NCBI GenBank assembly: GCA_002394685.1
Contig: DGUP01000003.1
Span: forward strand, 1 to 24,932
Length of the DNA: 24,932 nucleotides
Source: Treponema sp. UBA4307
GTDB lineage: Bacteria; Spirochaetota; Spirochaetia; Treponematales; Treponemataceae
Direction of reading: 5' to 3'
Shown here: piece after piece, positions 1 to 5,169 of the stretch
Position numbering within the stretch: the first letter of the stretch is position 1
Layout: each line of letters opens with the position of its first letter
The notes under the pieces: generated by a model
Databases searched by the model: none
Told to the model about the DNA's origin: nothing
What the model saw: the letters and a program-made list of their open reading frames with translations, nothing else
Made by a program: the position numbers and the translations under genes

Positions 1-272
1 TGAACGGAAAGTTCTGCTCGCTGTCGGACAAAAAAAAGTCTGCGGCGCAATAAATCACGAACAGCCCGTTTCTCTTTTGGATAAGCATAGGCAATCGGGA
101 ACATTCCTCCGCGCAGCATGTTTGCAATTTTCTCTGAATCGATTTTATCGCTTTTTGTTTTTCCTCCGTGAATTGACTTCATGTAATAGGCATGCCCAAG
201 TGCAAAATCAATTCCGTTTTCTGCACAAAAGTCTGCAACCCAGTACCAGGTGAAGATGCATTCAACGCCGAC
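1..272 (-). pseudogene. IS110-family transposase fragment, truncated by an attC site and by the window edge
   Basis: Reading the minus strand from about 272 down to 1 gives an uninterrupted frame of about 90 codons that matches the middle of IS110/IS1111-family DEDD transposases. Visible blocks include GVECIFTWYW, LGHAYYMKSIHGGK, SDKIDSEKIA, a GGMFP..YAYP stretch and RAVRDLLRRR. The acidic residues in GVE and SDKID fit the family's RuvC-like catalytic core. The family is usually about 320-400 residues. Here roughly the first 60-70 residues are missing: upstream the frame enters the attC-like repeat at about 264-272 and meets a TAA at 299-297 with no plausible start. The C-terminal half lies beyond the left edge. 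The piece is therefore a remnant unless the missing part lies elsewhere. Some IS1111-group elements are known to insert into attC sites, which fits this junction. Family assignment is confident. Whether the element was cut by cassette recombination or by deletion is inference. Confidence 0.8.
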
Positions 273-313
273 AAACCGGTCAAGCCGGTTTGCGGTTTAA
301 GCAATTGTTATAT
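264..313 (+). other. attC-like cassette recombination site A (left arm lost)
   Basis: This site shares the block GCCGACA...CGGTCAAGCCGGTTTGCGGTTT...AGCAATTGTTAT with the site at 3519-3581. An 8-bp perfect stem, CAAACCGG/CCGGTTTG, closes on the loop TCAAG. The right core GTTATAT is at 307-313. No R''-like left core (a TAAC box) is present, because the IS110 fragment begins where it should be. The site precedes the first GNAT gene. Calling it attC rests on repetition between cassettes, the internal symmetry and the known chromosomal integron of T. denticola. Confidence 0.75.
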
Positions 314-316
314 GGA

Positions 317-332
317 CGCCCGCACTGGGGCG
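317..332 (+). other. Small hairpin just after attC site A
   Basis: The stem CGCCC/GGGCG encloses the loop GCACTG and starts three bases after the right core (spacer GGA). Equivalent hairpins with compensating base changes follow sites B and C at the same place. It lies 15 bases upstream of the acetyltransferase start. Confidence 0.6.
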
Positions 333-346
333 TTTTCGAGGCAAAA

Positions 347-838
347 ATGATAAAAGAAATAAGTAAAAACAATGTATCAGAATGTGTAAAAGTCATAAGG
401 GAAAGTTTTATGACAATTGCCGATCAGTTTGGATTTACTATTGAAAATGCTCCAAGATTCACTGCCTTTGCGACGACAGCAGAGAGACTGTTATATCAAA
501 TGGACAATGAACCAAGATTCATGTTTGGATATTTCAATTCTGAGGGAAAAATAATCGGATATTATTCTCTTTTGATGCAGGGCAAGGAAGAATGTGAATT
601 GAACAATCTTTGCGTTCTCCCAGAATATCGGCATAAGAAAATTGGACAAGAATTGCTTAAAGATGCTTATAGAAAGGCTGAATCTCATGAATGCAATAAA
701 ATCAACATTGGGATTGTAGAAGAAAATACTGTTCTTCGAAAATGGTATGAAAATGAAGGTTTCGTTCATATTGGAACTGAGAAGTTTGATTTCTTTCCTT
801 TTACATGCGGATATATGGTAAAAGAATTAAATCATTAA
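347..838 (+). CDS. GNAT family N-acetyltransferase (cassette gene)
   Basis: The product is 163 residues when started at ATG 347. The frame stays open back to TTG 290, but that part is inside the attC repeat, and a GAGG-type ribosome site (338-342) sits just before 347. GNAT proteins transfer an acyl group from acetyl-CoA to an amine. The acetyl-CoA-binding motif A region is visible as LCVLPEYRHKKIGQELL, with a C-terminal ENEGF segment typical of the fold. The acceptor cannot be told. It is the first gene after attC A and has no visible promoter of its own, so it probably depends on read-through. Base composition is AT-rich like the rest of the array and unlike the genes beyond 8.4 kb. Small acetyltransferases are common integron cassette cargo. 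Confidence 0.85.
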   Translation: MIKEISKNNVSECVKVIRESFMTIADQFGFTIENAPRFTAFATTAERLLYQMDNEPRFMFGYFNSEGKIIGYYSLLMQGKEECELNNLCVLPEYRHKKIGQELLKDAYRKAESHECNKINIGIVEENTVLRKWYENEGFVHIGTEKFDFFPFTCGYMVKELNH

Positions 839-895
839 AAGAATATATTTTGTCAGTAAGTCAGTTTGCTGAAATTATAAAATACATGATAAATC

Positions 896-955
896 CCCTA
901 ACTGAGTATAAAATCCAGCCAAGTAAAACTTGTCTGGATTTTTTTATTGTTATGA
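896..955 (+). other. Terminator-like hairpin that may also be a divergent attC site
   Basis: The stem AATCCAG/CTGGATT (912-918 with 934-940), with an inner AAGT/ACTT pairing, is followed by a T-run to 945: a good intrinsic terminator for the acetyltransferase gene. The same segment is bracketed by CCTAAC (897-902) on the left and TTGTTATG at about 947-954 on the right. These match the outer cores of attC site C. It also falls at the expected boundary between two cassettes. The terminator reading is the safer one. The attC reading is inference. Confidence 0.6.
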
Positions 956-969
956 AATTTAAACTATAA

Positions 970-999
970 TTGACTTTTGTAACAGTGTAGTGTTACACT
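970..999 (+). promoter_or_regulatory. higBA-type promoter with palindromic operator
   Basis: The -35 is TTGACT (970-975) and the -10 is TACACT (994-999), with an 18-base spacer. A perfect inverted repeat, TGTAACA-GTGTAG-TGTTACA (978-997), fills the spacer and overlaps the -10, as expected for an autorepressor site bound by the downstream HTH antitoxin. The -10 ends only seven bases before the toxin GTG, so the transcript would be nearly leaderless. Confidence 0.65.
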
Positions 1000-1006
1000 T
1001 CTTTAT

Positions 1007-1339
1007 GTGAATAAAGAAAAGAAAGAATACGTTTTATACAAAGGCGAAAAGTTCACTGTAGAATGGTACTACACTGAGAAAAACAAAAGTCAGCCTTTTG
1101 AATACTTTAATTCACTTGATTCGCAACAACAGATGAAACTCTTGTATTTGGTAAAACGTATGGGAGACTTTGGAATAATTTAGGACAAAACGAAATTTAA
1201 CTTTGAAGAGGATGGTATTTGGGCATTTAAGCCTAAACCCGATAGGTTTCTTTCATTTTTCACAAGTGGAAAGAAAATAATCATAACAAATGCATTTGAA
1301 AAGAAATGCCAGAAACTACCTCCTGCAGAAACAGAGTAA
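1007..1339 (+). pseudogene. HigB/RelE-like (Gp49 family) toxin, broken by an in-frame TAG
   Basis: From GTG 1007 the frame codes for about 110 residues ending in TAA at 1337-1339. It contains features of phage Gp49-like/HigB ribosome-dependent mRNA-cleaving toxins: KGEKFTVEWYY near the start, LYLVKRMGDFG in the middle, then IWAFKPKPDRFLSFF, GKKIIITNAF and EKKCQKLPPAE. Codon 59 (1181-1183) is TAG. The similarity continues in the same frame on both sides, so this is a single nonsense change rather than a gene end. The truncated first part (58 residues) lacks the conserved C-terminal half and is unlikely to be toxic. The intact antitoxin starts 15 bases downstream. A sequencing error or amber read-through are alternatives. 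Confidence 0.75.
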
Positions 1340-1354
1340 AAGGAGGAATATACT

Positions 1355-1627
1355 GTGACAACATTTGACCGACTTATGCAAGATCCAAAATTCAAGGATG
1401 AATTTGAAAAGGGATATAATGAATTTTTAATCTCAGAATTCATGATTGAAAAAATGGAAGAGGAAAATATCTCAGTAAGGGAATTGGCAAAGGAAGCAAA
1501 AGTTTCTCCCACTACTATCCAGAACTTACGCAGTGGAAATGCGGAAAGTGTAAAATATAAAACCCTTTCAAATATAATGAAAAAATTAGGATATAGTTTA
1601 CAGCCTGTAAAAATGGCAACTTTGTAA
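1355..1627 (+). CDS. HigA-type XRE-family antitoxin
   Basis: The product is 90 residues, starting at GTG 1355 behind a strong AAAGGAGGA site (1339-1347). The central helix-turn-helix is visible as ISVRELAKEAKVSPTTIQNLRSG. The tail KTLSNIMKKLGYSLQPV matches the end of XRE antitoxins paired with Gp49-like toxins. The protein should neutralise the toxin and repress the operon, probably at the inverted repeat at 978-997. It follows the toxin directly, the common order for HigBA pairs. The reading frame is intact although its toxin partner carries a stop codon, so it may act now only as a repressor or as an antidote to related toxins elsewhere. Confidence 0.85.
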   Translation: MTTFDRLMQDPKFKDEFEKGYNEFLISEFMIEKMEEENISVRELAKEAKVSPTTIQNLRSGNAESVKYKTLSNIMKKLGYSLQPVKMATL

Positions 1628-1664
1628 CGCAAAAAAATCAAGTTGCTCAAGAAATAGTCTATAT

Positions 1665-1731
1665 CACATAACAAGAAGTTCAAAACCGAAAAACCGGTCA
1701 AGCCGCGTGCGGTTTAACTCATTGTTATGTG
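1665..1731 (+). other. attC-like cassette recombination site B (complete)
   Basis: This is the clearest site. A perfect 10-bp outer inverted repeat, CACATAACAA (1665-1674) and TTGTTATGTG (1722-1731), flanks imperfectly pairing inner arms (GTTCAAAACCG against CGGTTTAAC). The left arm carries extra unpaired bases, as in attC sites whose folded bottom strand is recombined. The central CGGTCAAGCCG is shared with sites A and C. It separates the higBA cassette from the next acetyltransferase. Confidence 0.85.
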
Positions 1732-1733
1732 GA

Positions 1734-1749
1734 CACCCGCACTGGGGTG
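1734..1749 (+). other. Small hairpin just after attC site B
   Basis: The stem CACCC/GGGTG encloses the same GCACTG loop as at 317-332. The second base pair is A-T here and G-C there, a compensating change. It sits three bases after the site, 15 bases upstream of the ATG at 1765. Confidence 0.6.
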
Positions 1750-1764
1750 CTGGAAAGGTAAAAA

Positions 1765-2271
1765 ATGGAAAAAATAATCCTAAGAAAAGCAAAATTAGAA
1801 GATTTGGACTCTATGTGGAATAATATCTGGCAAGATAAAGAACTCGCAAAATATATGCTTTGGAAACCTTTAGAAAACATAGAAGAAGCAAAAATTAGAT
1901 TAGAAAAAACTATTGAATACCAAAAATCAAATCTTGCATTTTATATTTGCCTTAAAGAAACTGATGAAGCAATAGGTTTTCTTGGAGCTGTCAATATAGG
2001 TGATGGTATTTTTGAAGACAGTGGAATCTGTATAGCGAATAAATATCAAGGAAACGGATTTGGAAAACAGGCAATGCAGCTCCTCTTGAAAATGATTTTT
2101 GAAGAACTCGGTGGAAAAGAGTTTATTTACAGTTGTTTTGAAGAAAATAAGAAATCACAAAGATTATGCGAGTCACTTGGATTTGAATATAAATACGCTA
2201 AACAAAATACTAGAAAGTGGGATAATCTGAATTATACAGCCAAGTATTACTCAATAAAAGCTGGAGAGTAA
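1765..2271 (+). CDS. GNAT family N-acetyltransferase, RimJ/RimL-like (cassette gene)
   Basis: The product is 168 residues, starting at ATG 1765 behind GGAAAGG (1752-1758). The opening IILRKAKLEDLDSMW is the usual first strand and helix of RimJ/RimL-type acetyltransferases. The acetyl-CoA loop is NKYQGNGFGKQAMQLLL at about residues 92-108. The C-terminal NKKSQRLCESLGFEY is the typical N.xS.RL.E.LGF segment. It should acetylate an amine on a small molecule or protein; the acceptor is unknown. It lies directly after attC site B with no visible promoter. It is AT-rich like the other cassette genes. Confidence 0.88.
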   Translation: MEKIILRKAKLEDLDSMWNNIWQDKELAKYMLWKPLENIEEAKIRLEKTIEYQKSNLAFYICLKETDEAIGFLGAVNIGDGIFEDSGICIANKYQGNGFGKQAMQLLLKMIFEELGGKEFIYSCFEENKKSQRLCESLGFEYKYAKQNTRKWDNLNYTAKYYSIKAGE

Positions 2272-2327
2272 TTTTTTAGTGGTAAAATAATTATAGAAAG
2301 AGAACTTTGCTTGCTTCTGCTATCCGT

Positions 2328-2356
2328 TTGACATATACACGCACTGCAGTGAAGAA
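2328..2356 (+). promoter_or_regulatory. Possible promoter with palindrome upstream of the third acetyltransferase
   Basis: TTGACA is at about 2328-2333, and AAGAAT follows after about 18 bases as a weak -10. A perfect palindrome CACTGCAGTG (2342-2351) lies between them and could be a regulator site. There is no attC between this gene and the preceding one, so it may need its own promoter. Confidence 0.35.
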
Positions 2357-2381
2357 TTTCTTATTCCTCTTGGAGGATTTT

Positions 2382-2801
2382 ATGACAAAAATAAAATATG
2401 TCGAAATATCGGATAAAGAGTTTTGGTACACCCTCGACAGACATCTTCCTGAAAAAGAATTTGAAAAAAAAGTAAATTTCAAGCAAGGATATGTATTGCT
2501 TGAAAATGATAAACCTGTTGGACTTCTTCGATATAATTTATTCTGGGACAATACCCCATTTTGTACAATGCTTTTCATTGATTGGAATAATCAGAAAAAG
2601 GGATATGGAAAGGAATTATTAGAATATTGGGAAAAAGATATGAAATCTCAAGGATATGATTTTGTCCTTACTTCAACCCAGGTAGATGAAACTGCACAAC
2701 ATTTTTACAGAAAGCTTGGATATAAAGATTGTGGAGGTCTTATAATTGATATCCCAAACTATGAACAACCAATGGAAATGTTTTTGATAAAAGCAATTTA
2801 G
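2382..2801 (+). CDS. GNAT family N-acetyltransferase (third in the array)
   Basis: The product is 139 residues from ATG 2382. The frame is open back to 2307, but a TGGAGGA site at 2371-2377 selects the internal ATG. The motif A region reads MLFIDWNNQKKGYGKELLEYWE. The later TSTQVDETAQHFYRKLGYKDCG carries the HFYRKLGY signature of the GNAT C-terminal half. The substrate is unknown. No attC separates it from the acetyltransferase ending at 2271, so the two may share one cassette or a lost site may lie between them. A degenerate attC-like piece follows at 2823-2860. Confidence 0.85.
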   Translation: MTKIKYVEISDKEFWYTLDRHLPEKEFEKKVNFKQGYVLLENDKPVGLLRYNLFWDNTPFCTMLFIDWNNQKKGYGKELLEYWEKDMKSQGYDFVLTSTQVDETAQHFYRKLGYKDCGGLIIDIPNYEQPMEMFLIKAI

Positions 2802-2822
2802 TCATAGCATAAATTTTTTCAT

Positions 2823-2860
2823 CCTAATAATTTACAAGGCGGGTCAAGCCCACCATTAAA
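2823..2860 (+). other. Degenerate attC-like remnant
   Basis: GGCGGGTCAAGCCCACC keeps the stem-TCAAG-stem core of the attC sites with altered stem bases (GGG/CCC in place of CGG/CCG). CCTAATAA precedes it where CCTAAC would be expected. No right core GTTAT follows. It marks the boundary before the HicAB cassette and is probably no longer recombinogenic. Confidence 0.45.
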
Positions 2861-2869
2861 AAAAAGAAT

Positions 2870-2912
2870 TTGCCTTTAGTACCATTTTCTAGTACCATTT
2901 TCTAGTATCATA
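2870..2912 (+). promoter_or_regulatory. hicAB promoter region with tandem 13-bp repeats
   Basis: Two exact copies and one partial copy of AGTACCATTTTCT (2878-2890, 2891-2903, 2904-2912) run head to tail just upstream of the hicA ATG. TTGCCT (2870-2875) and TACCAT (2893-2898) with a 17-base spacer are a possible weak promoter buried in them. Such repeats fit binding of the RHH domain of HicB for autorepression. Confidence 0.5.
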
Positions 2913-2917
2913 TATTT

Positions 2918-3182
2918 ATGAACTCAAAACAAAAAAAAAGTTTATCAAAGAATTTTTAAAAATCCTGTCCAATCAGATATTGAATGGAAAGATATTGAAA
3001 AATTCTTAGAATCACTTGGAGCAAAAATTTCCGAAGGAAATGGTTCTCGAGTTCGTATTGAATTAAAAGGAGAAAGGGCTGTCTTCCACAGACCTCATCC
3101 AGAGAAAGTTACAGACAAAGGTGCTGTAAAATCAATGCGAAGATTTCCTGAAAATGCAGGAGTAAAAGATGATGACTTATAA
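2918..3182 (+). pseudogene. HicA mRNA-interferase toxin with a frameshift at an A9 run
   Basis: ATG 2918 begins MNSKQKK and then enters nine consecutive A (2931-2939). The HicA-like frame continues one base out of step as KVYQRIFKNP, then IEWKDIEKFLESLGAKISEG, GSRVRIEL, AVFHRPHP and KGAVKSMRRFPENAGV, ending in TAA at 3180-3182. HicA toxins are small dsRBD-fold mRNA nucleases with a catalytic histidine. The FHRPHP segment carries it. In the HicA frame a TGA precedes the A-run and there is no ATG, GTG or TTG before the conserved region. A full product therefore requires loss of one A, slippage on the A-run, or correction of a sequencing error. The hicB start overlaps its end. Confidence 0.78.
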
Positions 3183-3510
3183 AGGATTTGTTGGTGTAGT
3201 TGAATATGATGATGAAGCTCGCATCTTTTCGGGCGAAGTAATTAATACTCGTACTGTAATTACTTTTCAGGGAACATCAGTAGATGAAGTGGAAAATGAA
3301 TTTCATGCTTCCGTTGATGATTATCTTGAATGGTGTAAAGAAGATGGAGTTGAACCAGAAAAGCCTTACTCAGGAAAATTCAATGTTCGCATTTCACCAT
3401 TATTCCATAGTAAAATTGCTATCGCTGCAAAAAAATTAAATATGTCTTTAAATAGTTTTGTAGAAAAGTCACTTAATGATGAATTAAATTCTATGGAATT
3501 GGCTTTTTAG
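3169..3510 (+). CDS. hicB: HicB-family antitoxin
   Basis: The product is 113 residues. ATG 3169 (or 3172) follows AGGAG at 3158-3162 and overlaps the end of hicA, the usual arrangement for coupled translation. The N-terminal part (YKGFVGVVEYDDEARIFSGEV, then TFQGTSVDEVENEF and DYLEWCKEDG) is the partial RNase H-like HicB fold. The C-terminal part (KFNVRISPLFHSKIAIAAKKLNMSLNSFVEKSL) is a ribbon-helix-helix DNA-binding domain. It should bind and block HicA and repress the operon at the repeats upstream. The gene is intact although hicA is frameshifted. Confidence 0.9.
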   Translation: MMTYKGFVGVVEYDDEARIFSGEVINTRTVITFQGTSVDEVENEFHASVDDYLEWCKEDGVEPEKPYSGKFNVRISPLFHSKIAIAAKKLNMSLNSFVEKSLNDELNSMELAF

Positions 3511-3518
3511 AGACGCAA

Positions 3519-3581
3519 CCTAACAAAGGTTCGTAGCCGACACGCGGTCAAGCCGGTTTGCGGTTTTAGCAATTGTTATGT
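3519..3581 (+). other. attC-like cassette recombination site C
   Basis: The left core CCTAACAA (3519-3526) and right core TTGTTATGT (3573-3581) bracket GCCGACA...CGGTCAAGCCGGTTTGCGGTTTT...GCAA, nearly the same block as site A. The inner arms pair only partly. It lies eight bases after the hicB stop and opens the next cassette. Confidence 0.82.
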
Positions 3582-3584
3582 GGA

Positions 3585-3597
3585 TTGCCAGTGGCAA
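3585..3597 (+). other. Small hairpin just after attC site C
   Basis: The stem TTGCC/GGCAA with loop AGT follows the spacer GGA after the right core. It is in the same position as the hairpins after sites A and B, with a different stem sequence but retained pairing. Confidence 0.55.
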
Positions 3598-3614
3598 CAA
3601 AAAGGAAAAAAATT

Positions 3615-4121
3615 ATGCCAACAATCGAAATTGTTTCATTAGATTGTAATAGATTATTACCCATAAAAAATAGCACACTTCCTTTTACTGTATTACAAAA
3701 TAGAAAATTAATTAGTCATAGAAGTTTATTTCAAGAAGAGTTAAATAAAATTAATGGAACTATATTGCATTTAGGAAATAAAGAATTTGGTAGAAATACT
3801 TATTTTTTTGCTAGTGAATTAATAGATTGGGATTCAGAAATTGAAAAAATGAAATTAATAAAGATTAATGATAAAGAAAAATTTAAAGAAGACTTAGAAA
3901 TATTCACTTTTACACCTTCCATGTTTGCATCAATAATAAAAGTATTAAAATGTGCATTAAAGTATTCTCCGATAAATAAAATATTTTTTTACACAGATAT
4001 TCAAACTGGAAATGATTTAGAAGTTGGAAAAATGTATGGGAATATATGCTTTGAAGATTTTATAAAAAAACAAAATCGGGAATATTATATATTTAATACC
4101 TTGTATGAAATACATAAGTAA
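3615..4121 (+). CDS. Unrecognised cassette protein
   Basis: The product is 168 residues from ATG 3615, behind AAAAAGGA (3599-3606). The frame is open back to 3573, but that stretch is attC and hairpin sequence. I do not recognise a family. No signal peptide, membrane segment or cysteine pair is visible. The sequence is rich in Ile, Lys, Asn and Phe and looks like a compact cytoplasmic alpha/beta protein; IEIVSLDCNRLLP opens it. The base composition is strongly AT-rich. As the last gene behind an attC site it is probably cassette cargo. A defence or toxin-antitoxin role would be a guess. Confidence 0.65.
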   Translation: MPTIEIVSLDCNRLLPIKNSTLPFTVLQNRKLISHRSLFQEELNKINGTILHLGNKEFGRNTYFFASELIDWDSEIEKMKLIKINDKEKFKEDLEIFTFTPSMFASIIKVLKCALKYSPINKIFFYTDIQTGNDLEVGKMYGNICFEDFIKKQNREYYIFNTLYEIHK

Positions 4122-4174
4122 TACATTTTATATGTATAGTGACAGTAATAAAGCAGAAGTCGGAAGGTAAATCA

Positions 4175-4267
4175 ATGAATAATATTATATTTGATTTAGA
4201 AGAAGTAATATTTCCTGAGTATTATACAAGAAAAGATAATAAAGGGAATGAATATGTTTTTATTTAA
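4175..4267 (+). CDS. Possible 30-residue ORF or gene remnant
   Basis: ATG 4175 follows GGAAGG (4162-4167) with good spacing and codes for an acidic 30-residue peptide starting MNNIIFDLEEVIFPEYYTRK. After its TAA the frame continues briefly (TSIDETKLI) to a second stop, so it may be the decayed start of a longer gene at the right end of the array. No family is recognised. Confidence 0.35.
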   Translation: MNNIIFDLEEVIFPEYYTRKDNKGNEYVFI

Positions 4268-4324
4268 ACATCAATAGATGAAACTAAGTTGATTTGATAA
4301 GTGAAATTGTAAAACTCTTTGCAT

Positions 4325-4359
4325 AAAAAAAACCGTACTCCACAAAAGGAATACGGTTT
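4325..4359 (-). terminator. Intrinsic terminator of the outer-membrane protein gene
   Basis: Read on the minus strand, AAACCGTATTCC and GGAGTACGGTTT form a 12-bp stem with one G-U pair around TTTTGT, running into a T-tract (A-run at about 4325-4332 on the plus strand). It lies about 28 bases past the stop of the gene at 4387-5067. Confidence 0.85.
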
Positions 4360-4386
4360 ATATAAAAAATCAGGCTGCACGCTGGA

Positions 4387-5067
4387 TTAGAATGCCATCT
4401 GGAAACCAACTGTTACTTCTGCTGCACCGCGGTAGAAGTAGTTTGTTGTTGACTTGTTTCCATCGCCATCTGTTGTTTCGTACTTAACTGGGTTAAAGTC
4501 GTGGAAGTAGCGGCCTCCAATAACAAGACGGCCAGGACCCATTCTCATTGCATATTCAAGACCTACTGTTGCACCAAATGTTACGCCAGAAAGAGTGTCT
4601 TTCACTGTTCCTGAAACTGTGTTAGATGAAGATGATGTTTCTGTAGTTGTGGTAGATGAAAGTCCACTTACAGGAATAGAAATGTAAGGTCCAATTAACA
4701 AATTGAATTTCTTGTACTGATAAGTAAGAAGAACAGGAATGTCTACTGAGTTATAGGTCCATCTTGTAGTAGTTGTTGTAGTTCCGAGTAATGGAACGTT
4801 AACAGAATTTCTAGAACCAATGTTGTTAACGCGGAAGTTTACTTCAGGCTGGATAGCCAGAGCACTCTTAAATCCATAGCTGAAATATGCACCGCCTCCA
4901 AAGTAGAGGTTTTCTCCGAATGGTTTCTGTGGCTGTGAATCAGTATCTGCATATGCTGAACCCCAACCTTCACCAAGATATCCATGAACACCAACTGCGA
5001 TGCCCTTTGCGCTTGCCAATGAAACAGCTGCTAAAGCAATAGCCATAAAAGCTACAATCTTTTTCAT
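4387..5067 (-). CDS. Outer-membrane beta-barrel protein
   Basis: The product is 226 residues, starting at the ATG at 5067 after AAGGAG. A signal peptide is clear: MKK, a hydrophobic stretch, and a likely cleavage after SLASA near residue 20. The mature part alternates hydrophobic and polar residues in many short strands with Gly and aromatics (LYFGGGAYFSYGF, ALAIQPEVNFRV, FNLLIGPYISIPV, LVIGGRYFHDF, AEVTVGFQMAF). It ends in Phe, the usual barrel terminal signal. This matches the small porin-like/OmpW- or PorT-type barrels frequent in treponemes; the function is unknown. Two Thr/Ser-rich stretches (at about residues 95-101 and 137-151) look like surface loops. It is monocistronic, with its own promoter and terminator. 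Confidence 0.82.
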   Translation of the reverse strand: MKKIVAFMAIALAAVSLASAKGIAVGVHGYLGEGWGSAYADTDSQPQKPFGENLYFGGGAYFSYGFKSALAIQPEVNFRVNNIGSRNSVNVPLLGTTTTTTRWTYNSVDIPVLLTYQYKKFNLLIGPYISIPVSGLSSTTTTETSSSSNTVSGTVKDTLSGVTFGATVGLEYAMRMGPGRLVIGGRYFHDFNPVKYETTDGDGNKSTTNYFYRGAAEVTVGFQMAF

Positions 5068-5103
5068 AATTTATTCTCCTTATGAATGGTTTGTTATTGT
5101 TTA

Positions 5104-5132
5104 AATATATCCCCTAAAAAAGAATATTTCAA
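5104..5132 (-). promoter_or_regulatory. Sigma70-type promoter of the outer-membrane protein gene
   Basis: On the minus strand, TTGAAA (5132-5127) and TATATT (5109-5104) are separated by 17 bases. The gene starts 37 bases beyond the -10. Confidence 0.7.
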
Positions 5133-5169
5133 TTGCAGAAAATTAAATACTTAAAAAAGGTACAAACTT

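Noticed and set aside
1..300. A complete insertion sequence at the left edge
   Set aside because: Only an internal part of the transposase is present, with no terminal ends visible and no start codon.
290..346. Upstream extension of the first acetyltransferase from TTG 290
   Set aside because: The added 19 residues are encoded by the attC repeat and the following hairpin. A ribosome site fits ATG 347.
1180..1701. 173-residue minus-strand frame across the higBA cassette
   Set aside because: It lies antisense to the toxin-antitoxin genes and attC, has no ribosome site or family features, and is a shadow of AT-rich coding DNA.
2272..2381. attC site between the second and third acetyltransferases
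   Set aside because: No TAAC/GTTAT cores or CGGTCAAGCCG centre; only a 10-bp palindrome, better explained as a possible regulator site.
2878..2912. CRISPR-like array
   Set aside because: The 13-bp units are contiguous without spacers and lie in a promoter.
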